This document shows, piece after piece, positions 1 through 6,379 of a DNA stretch of 7,430 nt. The stretch's first letter is position 1, and every line of letters starts with the position of its first letter. Position numbers and translations under genes: made by a program. The DNA comes from an uncultured Acidobacteriota bacterium (lineage in GTDB: Bacteria; Acidobacteriota; Thermoanaerobaculia; UBA5066), in NCBI GenBank assembly GCA_937902605.1, contig CALFNC010000415.1, forward strand, positions 1 to 7,430. Reading direction: 5' to 3'. Under the pieces are notes generated by a model that had not been told where the DNA came from, did not search any database, and saw only the letters and a program-made list of their open reading frames with translations.

Positions 1-2
1 CC

Positions 3-422
3 ACGGTCGACGTCGGAGGGCGGGCAGTTCATGTCCACACCGAGGTCGTCGGGCCTCGAGGGAGGAAGCTGGTCACCGCGGCGACCCTCGACGGACGGAC
101 TCTGTTCAAGCGGATCTCGGAGCCGCCCGAGGACGCGGAGGCGGGCTTCGTCGAGGGAGTCCTCGAGGTGCAGCACGCGGCCGTGGAGCGCGATGTCCGG
201 GAGGTTCAGGAGAAGCTACTGATCGAAAGCGTGGAGCGCCCTGACTGGAAGGAACGGTTCGACCGTCTTTTCGAGGAGGGATTCGTCGAGTACCGGAAGG
301 GTCGCTGGGAGGTCGCCCGGGCCGTGTGGGAGGAGGCGAGGGCTCTGAACCCTTCCGATAAGGTTCTCGAGGTCAACTTGAGGGTCGTGCTCGGAAAGCT
401 CGGCCACAGAGACGTGGGATGA
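3..422 (+). CDS. C-terminal part of a TPR-like protein (5' end cut by window)
   Basis: An open frame runs from the left edge to a TGA at 420-422, giving 139 visible residues; the start lies outside the window. Residues about 9-37 are strand-rich (HVHTEVVG, then KLVTAATLDGRTLFKRI) and could be a small beta domain. Residues about 87-133 look like a tetratricopeptide helical pair: a helix starting FDRLFEEGFVEYRKGRWEVA, then a helix VWEEARALNPSDK with the typical small/aromatic spacing and the closing NPSD turn. TPRs mediate protein-protein contacts, so a scaffold or regulatory role is plausible, but no catalytic motif is visible and the specific function is unknown. The next gene on the same strand begins about 200 bases downstream, so co-transcription is uncertain. 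The reading frame and TPR-like character are reasonably secure; the partner and pathway are not. Confidence 0.65.
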   Translation, partial: TVDVGGRAVHVHTEVVGPRGRKLVTAATLDGRTLFKRISEPPEDAEAGFVEGVLEVQHAAVERDVREVQEKLLIESVERPDWKERFDRLFEEGFVEYRKGRWEVARAVWEEARALNPSDKVLEVNLRVVLGKLGHRDVG

Positions 423-566
423 CAGAGCGCCGCCGAGCCCGTATGGGAGCACGGCAGGGATGGGAAAGGCCGGGTCACACTCTCCGAGTGGCGCCCAAAG
501 TGTTTTTCGGTGCGTTCAGTACGCAGGACGATCGGAAGGGAGACGGTTTCGGCCCGCTGAAATAGA

Positions 567-610
567 GGGTTCTCCCGCTTCGTGTGGTCCGTACGCAAAC
601 CGGAGAATCC
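567..610 (+). promoter_or_regulatory. Inverted repeat in the ABC-F gene leader
   Basis: GGGTTCTCC at 567-575 can pair with GGAGAATCC at 602-610, giving 9 base pairs including one G-U, around a 26-nt loop. The GTG at 582, an alternative start for the ABC-F gene, lies in the loop, and a GGAGAA Shine-Dalgarno-like sequence lies in the right arm. If the gene starts at ATG 630 this hairpin sits in the leader about 20 nt upstream of it. A regulatory role is inference only, and a stem this size can arise by chance in GC-rich DNA. Confidence 0.25.
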
Positions 611-629
611 GGGTTATCGTCCGCCGCCC

Positions 630-2261
<1,632 letters not shown>

Positions 2262-2274
2262 GGAGGCGGGGCGT

Positions 2275-2293
2275 GGGACCGGGGGAAGGTCCC
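2275..2293. terminator. Possible bidirectional terminator hairpin
   Basis: GGGACC at 2275-2280 and GGTCCC at 2288-2293 form a 6-bp GC-rich stem with a 7-nt loop, in the 38-base gap between the convergent ABC-F and lipoprotein genes. The surrounding G/C runs offer alternative pairings. There is no T-run on either side, so a classic intrinsic terminator is not shown; position between convergent stops is the main support. Confidence 0.35.
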
Positions 2294-2299
2294 CGGGGG

Positions 2300-3115
2300 T
2301 CAGAGCCCCTGGACGATCTCTAGCCGTTTCTTCTCGTATTCCTCCGCCGTGATCAGGCCCTGCTCGCGGAGATCCTTCAACCGCTTTAGCCTTTCGGCGG
2401 CGTCTCCGGAGGCCGGGCGGGGGGAATCGGTGGTCGGCGGGGAGAGGAAAGCCCCCAGATTGAAGGTGAGCCAATTGCGGCGCTCTTGCCCGAACCACCG
2501 GTCTCCCGGGATCACGGGCGGCGGCGCGGCGCCGGCGCCGGCTAGGACGGTCAGACGTACGTGAGGGAACTCGATGCGATCCCTGGGGTCGAGACTGTAG
2601 GGCTCCGCCTTCCGATCGGTCGACTCGAGAGCTTCGAAGTTGATATTGCCCAGGACCAAATTGAACTTCCCGTCCTTCACGAAACAGATTCCGTCCGAGA
2701 GCTGCGGGGTGGTGAGGACGAGGCCCTTCTTCCTCCCGGACACCGAGAAGCGGACCCACTGGTCGGCGGTCGCCTTCCGGAGGGCGTGCGCGATCCAGGG
2801 AGCCAGCGTGGCCCGCTCGTCGTCCGTAAAGAGCGGCCCACGGTTTCGCCAAGCGAAGAGGGAGTACTCCTCGACGCCGACCGCGGCGAGGATCCGGTCG
2901 ACCTGTCCCTCCGTGAGCGTTCCCGGGTGAGAGTAGCCCTGAGGAGCCTCCCTTCCATTCTGGGTCCGGTACTGCAGGGAGACCGTGTCGCGACCGCTCT
3001 TGTAAAGGTCCACCTGCCTCAGGGACGAGCTGCATCCGACAGCCAGAGCCAGCGAGGCGGCCAGCGACCCGAAACGGGCGAGACGGCGAAGGCTAAGGTC
3101 AACGGTCGTCTTCAA
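2300..3115 (-). CDS. Uncharacterised lipoprotein with C-terminal SHOCT domain
   Basis: A 271-residue protein encoded on the minus strand. The start is TTG (complement of 3113-3115), preceded by GGGGA five bases upstream, a reasonable ribosome binding site; no ATG or GTG gives a full signal peptide. Residues 1-28 form a lipoprotein signal: basic n-region, hydrophobic stretch SLAASLALAVG, then lipobox AVGC with Cys28 as the lipidated residue, followed by SSS. The central part (about 33-225) is unrecognised: it contains TLTEGQVDRILAAVGVEEYS, an FTDDERATLAPWIAHAL helix and several strands. Residues about 239-269 (ERLKRLKDLREQGLITAEEY and on) match the SHOCT pattern, a short C-terminal two-helix module found in many bacterial proteins and thought to aid oligomerisation. 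It is convergent with the ABC-F gene and divergent from dinB, so it probably has its own promoter. It lies between the two copies of the 37-bp repeat. An envelope location is well supported; the role is unknown. Confidence 0.85.
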   Translation of the reverse strand: MKTTVDLSLRRLARFGSLAASLALAVGCSSSLRQVDLYKSGRDTVSLQYRTQNGREAPQGYSHPGTLTEGQVDRILAAVGVEEYSLFAWRNRGPLFTDDERATLAPWIAHALRKATADQWVRFSVSGRKKGLVLTTPQLSDGICFVKDGKFNLVLGNINFEALESTDRKAEPYSLDPRDRIEFPHVRLTVLAGAGAAPPPVIPGDRWFGQERRNWLTFNLGAFLSPPTTDSPRPASGDAAERLKRLKDLREQGLITAEEYEKKRLEIVQGL

Positions 3116-3181
3116 GGCTTTCCCCTTTTCGGCCCCGGAGTCGGCAAGGACCGGGCCTCCACGGATTCCTCCGGCTCCCCG

Positions 3182-3199
3182 CGCCGTCTTGCCACGGCG
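3182..3199. other. Small hairpin in the lipoprotein/dinB divergent gap
   Basis: CGCCGT (3182-3187) and ACGGCG (3194-3199) form a 6-bp perfect stem with a 6-nt loop. It sits in the 194-base divergent region that must hold promoters for the lipoprotein gene and probably for dinB. It could be an operator half-site pair or chance; I see no convincing -35/-10 pair beside it. Confidence 0.2.
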
Positions 3200-3238
3200 G
3201 CATGGGAGATACTAACGCGGCGGACGGCCCCGGCGAAG

Positions 3239-3275
3239 GCGGTCGGGCCACGAGGCTCCGGGCGTCCACGCCTGA
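3239..3275 (+). repeat. 37-bp perfect direct repeat, copy 2 (upstream of dinB)
   Basis: Exact copy of 2225-2261, including the ABC-F stop codon, here in the non-coding stretch 34 bases before the likely dinB start. No further similarity to the ABC-F gene is visible on its left side, so the duplication is confined to these bases. It has no inverted-repeat ends and no transposase nearby. Confidence 0.95.
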
Positions 3276-3309
3276 CGCTACCGGGGCGAACCCGGCACAA
3301 TCCGGCCGG

Positions 3310-3897
3310 ATGCCCCCCGTCCGCCGGATCCTCCATCTCGACATGGACGCGTTCTTCGCGTCGGTGGAGCAGCTCGACCGGCCGGAGCTGAGGGGAAAGC
3401 CGGTGACGGCGGGGAAGCTCCGGGCGATCGGCTGCCATCGGCTCGTGGACGTCCGCGCCATGAGCGACGGGGCGCTCCGGTCGGCGGTCGGTTCGTACGC
3501 CGACGCGATCCGGAGGTTCTCCCTCGGGATCGACGACCGTCCCGTGGTACCGGACCGGAAAGCCAAGTCGTGCGGCTGCGAGGACACCTATCCCGAGGAC
3601 GTCAGGGACAAGGGGCATATCGTCGCCGAGGTGATCCGAATGGCCGGGCAGTGCACGGCGTGGCTCGAGCGAAAGCGACTCCTCGCCCGGACGGTGACAC
3701 TGAAGGTCCGCTACTCGAACTTCGAGACGGTGACGCGGAGCGCCACGAAAGGGGACGGGACCCGAGACCCGGAGGAAGTGGCCGCGAGGGCGGTGGCGCT
3801 CCTCGAGCGGACCGAGGCGGGCCGTCGGCCGGTCCGGCTTGTCGGAGTTTCGGTCCACGGGCTGCGGCCGGAGGGCCAAACACCCGGCTCCGGTTAG
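3310..3897 (+). CDS. dinB: Internally deleted DNA polymerase IV (DinB), probably catalytically dead
   Basis: The frame encodes 195 residues against about 350-400 for a normal Y-family polymerase IV, which copies damaged DNA. Residues 1-32 match the polymerase N-terminus (RRILHLDMDAFFASVEQ, then PELRGKPV) and keep Asp11, equivalent to E. coli DinB Asp8. The protein then jumps at PV/TAGKLRAIG straight to the helix-hairpin-helix segment (about 33-75, ending GIDDRPVVP) and the little-finger DNA-binding domain (about 83-185, including TVTLKVRYSNFETVTRS and RRPVRLVGVSVHGL). By comparison with E. coli DinB, residues of roughly 30-187 are missing, which removes most of the palm, the fingers and the SLDE acidic pair (Asp103/Glu104). 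No frameshift or internal stop is present. The C-terminus (RPEGQTPGSG) shows no clamp-binding motif of the QxxLxLF kind. ATG 3310 is the family start; an in-frame upstream ATG at 3202 would run through the 37-bp repeat. It may be a recent in-frame deletion, a retained DNA-binding remnant, or an assembly collapse. Confidence 0.85.
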   Translation: MPPVRRILHLDMDAFFASVEQLDRPELRGKPVTAGKLRAIGCHRLVDVRAMSDGALRSAVGSYADAIRRFSLGIDDRPVVPDRKAKSCGCEDTYPEDVRDKGHIVAEVIRMAGQCTAWLERKRLLARTVTLKVRYSNFETVTRSATKGDGTRDPEEVAARAVALLERTEAGRRPVRLVGVSVHGLRPEGQTPGSG

Positions 3898-3907
3898 GAT
3901 TCGGGGT

Positions 3908-3923
3908 CTCCCGCTCGCGGGAG
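3908..3923 (+). terminator. Hairpin after dinB, possible weak terminator
   Basis: CTCCCG (3908-3913) and CGGGAG (3918-3923) pair perfectly around a CTCG loop, 11 bases after the dinB stop and 27 bases before the next start. No T-run follows, so termination is not demonstrated; it could equally be a leader structure of the next gene. Confidence 0.3.
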
Positions 3924-3950
3924 CATCTCCTGAAGACACCGGAGGAACGG

Positions 3951-4301
3951 ATGACCCGTAAGACAATCCTTCAGACCCTGGTCGTTTTTTTGCTGGCGCT
4001 GCCTGTCGCGGCGACGGCGCAGGAGCCCCCCGACGATGATGCGCCGGGCCACCGCGCCAAGAGCGGGCCGCCCCTGGTCGTGGCGAAGGGGCCGTGCAAG
4101 AAGATCGAAGGGAAGCTCGAGGTGGGGATGAAGCTCTACCTGATGACGGACCATCGGCTGATCGGCGACGTGACCGTCTACCGCCCCAGCCACCTGTTCG
4201 CGGATGGAAAGTCGCGTGAGGCCGTGAAGCTGAAGCTGGCGAACGGGAAGTACACCTGGCTGCCGGCCGACACCGCGCGGAGGATCTACGTCACCCAGTA
4301 G
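3951..4301 (+). CDS. Small secreted protein of unknown function
   Basis: A 116-residue protein starting at ATG 3951, supported by GGAGGA at 3941-3946 with ideal spacing. Residues 1-23 are a Sec signal peptide: basic MTRKT, hydrophobic core LVVFLLALPVA, and an ATA cleavage site before Gln24, predicting export to the periplasm or beyond. A low-complexity acidic linker (EPPDDDAPG) precedes a compact domain at about 40-116 with alternating strands (EVGMKLYLMTDHRLIGDVTV, then VKLKLANGKYTWLPADTARR) and a single Cys49. I do not recognise the family. It ends 30 bases before the ECF sigma gene, so the two may be co-transcribed and the protein could belong to that regulatory group, which is inference from spacing only. 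Confidence 0.8.
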   Translation: MTRKTILQTLVVFLLALPVAATAQEPPDDDAPGHRAKSGPPLVVAKGPCKKIEGKLEVGMKLYLMTDHRLIGDVTVYRPSHLFADGKSREAVKLKLANGKYTWLPADTARRIYVTQ

Positions 4302-4331
4302 CGCGCGGCCCGAAGGTTCGACCGCTGCGGG

Positions 4332-4925
4332 ATGAAGCCGAGATCCGACCCGGCGGCCGACCTGCCGGATGACGTGCTGGTAGCCGGGATCCTCGACGGG
4401 CAGGAAGAGCTCTTCCCGGTCCTCGTGGCCCGGTACGAGACCCGCCTCTTCCGGTTCATCCGGCGGTACACCGGGGACTCCGAGGACGCCCGGGACGTGA
4501 CGCAGGAGGTCTTCCTCAAGGTCTACTCGGCGCTAGACGACTTCGACCCGCGCTACAAGTTCTCGACCTGGCTCTTTCGGATCGGCGGGAACGCGGCGAT
4601 CGATCACATCCGGAGACGGAAGGCGCGGCCGGCCTCACTCGACCTGCCCCTGAACGAGGACGGCGAGGTGCCCCAGATCGACCTCCCCGACACGCGGCCC
4701 GACCCGCTCGAGGACCTCTCCCGCGCACGGCTCCGGCAGGAGCTGGACGCGGCGATCGACCGGCTCCCGGACGACTACCGCGAGCTGATCAGCCTCCGTC
4801 ACTATGGCGAGCTGCCCTACGAGGAGATCGCCGAGCTGAAGGAGATGCCCCTCGGGACCGTGAAAAACAAGCTCTTCCGGGCCCGGCAGACCCTCCGAGA
4901 TCTTTTGCCGAAATCAACCGTATAA
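4332..4925 (+). CDS. RNA polymerase sigma factor, ECF (RpoE-like) subfamily
   Basis: A 197-residue group IV sigma factor, which directs RNA polymerase to a small regulon, usually in response to envelope or other external stress. Region 2 spans about 25-97: region 2.2 EDARDVTQEVFLKVY (51-65), then FSTWLFRIGGNAAIDHIRRR (77-96) covering regions 2.3-2.4 for -10 recognition. A proline/acid-rich linker (about 98-130) replaces region 3. Region 4 spans about 134-192, with LPDDYRELISLRHYGELPYE and the -35-binding helix-turn-helix ending GTVKNKLFRARQTL. No extra C-terminal sensory domain is present, so control is expected from a partner, presumably the membrane protein starting 10 bases after its stop. 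The start at ATG 4332 has only a poor GCGGG upstream; no better in-frame alternative keeps region 2 complete. Translation may partly depend on the upstream gene. Confidence 0.95.
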   Translation: MKPRSDPAADLPDDVLVAGILDGQEELFPVLVARYETRLFRFIRRYTGDSEDARDVTQEVFLKVYSALDDFDPRYKFSTWLFRIGGNAAIDHIRRRKARPASLDLPLNEDGEVPQIDLPDTRPDPLEDLSRARLRQELDAAIDRLPDDYRELISLRHYGELPYEEIAELKEMPLGTVKNKLFRARQTLRDLLPKSTV

Positions 4926-4935
4926 AGAGGGCGAG

Positions 4936-5412
4936 ATGGAGCAGATGAGCCTGTCCCCCCGGACCGACCAGGACATGGAATTCCTTCTGGACCAGCTGGT
5001 TCAGGAGGAAAGTGGGGGTCTGCCGGAGGGCTTCGCGGCAAGGGTCCATGCCGCCAGGCCGTTCGCTCCATGGGAGACCCGGCAAAGGCGCCACTGGAAG
5101 ATCCCAGCCGTCGTCCTTGGGCTTCTCGCCGGCTCCTCCGCGGCGCTCGGCCTGGCGCCCCTCTTCCGGCTCGGGCCGGGAACGGCGCTGGACGTCTGGG
5201 CGCACCTCCTCGCCGTCTCGCTCGTCCGGCCGGTGGTGGCCGCGGCCGATGCCGTGCCGCTCGTAGCGCGGGGTGTGTCGATGGCGTTCGGAACGTCGCC
5301 GGGCTCGCTCGGGATCCTCGGGGCCGGGGCCGTCGCGGCCCTCGTCCCGCTGCTACTTTCCCTCCTCCCCGTCCTCCGGAGACGCCGGGCCGGCAATGCC
5401 ATCGGGCGGTGA
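4936..5412 (+). CDS. Candidate anti-sigma factor, small membrane protein
   Basis: A 158-residue protein whose ATG follows the sigma gene stop by 10 bases, preceded by an AGAGGGCG ribosome-binding stretch. The N-terminal 54 residues are soluble and charged (MEFLLDQLVQEESGGLPEGF, then ARVHAARPF), ending in a basic WETRQRRHWK segment. Hydrophobic segments follow at about 55-77, 87-110 and 126-147, then an RRRRAGNAIGR tail. A cytosolic helical N-terminus followed by membrane anchoring, encoded directly after an ECF sigma gene, is the standard layout of a membrane anti-sigma factor. However, the zinc-finger HxxxCxxC motif of the ZAS class is absent and the protein has no cysteine at all, so it would be a non-ZAS type. 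Function is inferred from position and topology. Its 3' end overlaps the next gene by 17 nt. Confidence 0.75.
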   Translation: MEQMSLSPRTDQDMEFLLDQLVQEESGGLPEGFAARVHAARPFAPWETRQRRHWKIPAVVLGLLAGSSAALGLAPLFRLGPGTALDVWAHLLAVSLVRPVVAAADAVPLVARGVSMAFGTSPGSLGILGAGAVAALVPLLLSLLPVLRRRRAGNAIGR

Positions 5413-6346
5413 ACGTCGCTCCGGGCGGGCCCTCGCGGCACCACTGACGCTGCTGGCGTTCGTTCTTTCGTCGGCCTTCTCTTCGCCCCGTGCCCTTGCC
5501 GTCCCCGATCCGGCGGAGTCGGTTCCGTCCGGCACGGAGCGGAGCGGGGACCTGGTCTCCATCGGCAAGGCGCTGACCATCGCCGGGGAGGTGGACGGGG
5601 CGGTGATCGCGATCGGCGGACGGGTCACTGTGACGGGGCGCGTCCGCGGCGATCTCGTGGTCCTCGGCGGCGATGCGCTCGTTGCCGATGGCGGCCGCGT
5701 CGGCGGGGACCTGCTCGTCGTGGGAGGCAACGGCGCCACGGCCGGGAGCGGCAGCGTGGCCGGTCGCGTACGGACCGTCTCAGCGCTCGAGGCGGCGTTC
5801 CTGACCGAACTCCGGACATCGCCGCTCCAGCGGGGAGAAGTTTCGGTACTCCTCGCCGCGTTCCGCCTCCTCCTTCTGACATTCTGGCTCACTGGCGGGC
5901 TCGCGCTCCTCCGGTGGAAGCCCCGGCACGTCCAGCAAGCCGCGGGGGCGCTCCCGGCCGAGCTCGCAACGGCGGCAGGGCTAGGCGTCTCGGCCGTTCT
6001 GTCGGGCGTCCTGCTCGCTACTTTCTTTCTCGCGTTGCTGCCGGCGCCTCTGGCCATCCCCCTCGTCGGTGCGCTCTTGGCTCTCCTCGTCGCCGCCAAG
6101 CTCTTCGGCCTCGCCGCCCTCTTCGTTGCGGCGGGCCGGCGGTTCGCGCGCGGGGCGAAGAGGGGGAGCCCGCTCTTCGGGGACCCGGCAGCCCTCGCCG
6201 TCGGGCTGCTGCCGTTCGGCCTGGTGTCGCTCGTGCCAGCCGCCGGCCCCCTCGTCTGGGGGGCTGCCTCCGTCGTCGGGATCGGCCTCGCCGTCCGGAC
6301 GGCGTTCGGCACTTCTGACCCGGTCCTTTCCGTCGCGAGGGCGTGA
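5396..6346 (+). CDS. Bactofilin-like beta-repeat protein with polytopic membrane domain
   Basis: A 316-residue protein; ATG 5396 lies inside the end of the preceding gene (17-nt overlap in another frame), suggesting translational coupling. This start gives an immediate signal-like segment (basic ERRSGRA, hydrophobic LAAPLTLLAFVLSSAFSS, cleavage near ALAV). Residues about 51-128 form short hydrophobic/glycine repeats of roughly 6-8 residues (LTIAGEVDGAVIAIGGRVTV, GDLVVLGG, GDLLVVGG), the pattern of polymer-forming right-handed beta-helices such as bactofilins. Residues about 150-302 contain around five membrane segments (150-173, 191-218, 219-247, 265-282, 285-302). The beta segment therefore probably lies outside the membrane, unlike classical cytosolic bactofilins. 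Linked to the sigma/anti-sigma pair, it may be the output or sensor of that module; this is inference. The open frame extends upstream to 5273, but that part is an out-of-frame shadow of the anti-sigma gene. Confidence 0.85.
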   Translation: MPSGGERRSGRALAAPLTLLAFVLSSAFSSPRALAVPDPAESVPSGTERSGDLVSIGKALTIAGEVDGAVIAIGGRVTVTGRVRGDLVVLGGDALVADGGRVGGDLLVVGGNGATAGSGSVAGRVRTVSALEAAFLTELRTSPLQRGEVSVLLAAFRLLLLTFWLTGGLALLRWKPRHVQQAAGALPAELATAAGLGVSAVLSGVLLATFFLALLPAPLAIPLVGALLALLVAAKLFGLAALFVAAGRRFARGAKRGSPLFGDPAALAVGLLPFGLVSLVPAAGPLVWGAASVVGIGLAVRTAFGTSDPVLSVARA

Positions 6347-6379
6347 CGATCTTTGAATCCGAAAAAATCAGGAGGAGCC

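Noticed and set aside
582..629. GTG 582 as the ABC-F start
   Set aside because: The added 16 residues (proline/arginine-rich) precede the conserved beginning MISFNRVTKQYG and are not typical of the family; it remains possible but less likely.
3189..3215. Possible sigma-70 promoter (TTGCCA with GATACT or TACTAA)
   Set aside because: The spacing is only 13 or 15 bases and the -10 matches are weak, so it is not distinguishable from chance.
2262..3275. Insertion sequence or transposon spanning the repeat-bounded segment
   Set aside because: There is no transposase, no terminal inverted repeats at the segment ends, and 37 bp is too long for a standard target-site duplication.
3202..3309. N-terminal extension of DinB from ATG 3202
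   Set aside because: It would add 36 residues translated through the 37-bp repeat in a different frame from the ABC-F tail; the family start RRILHLDMDAFF follows ATG 3310 directly.
3112..3966. A 284-residue minus-strand open frame opposite dinB
   Set aside because: It covers the DinB coding strand and its divergent leader with no recognisable domain or start context.
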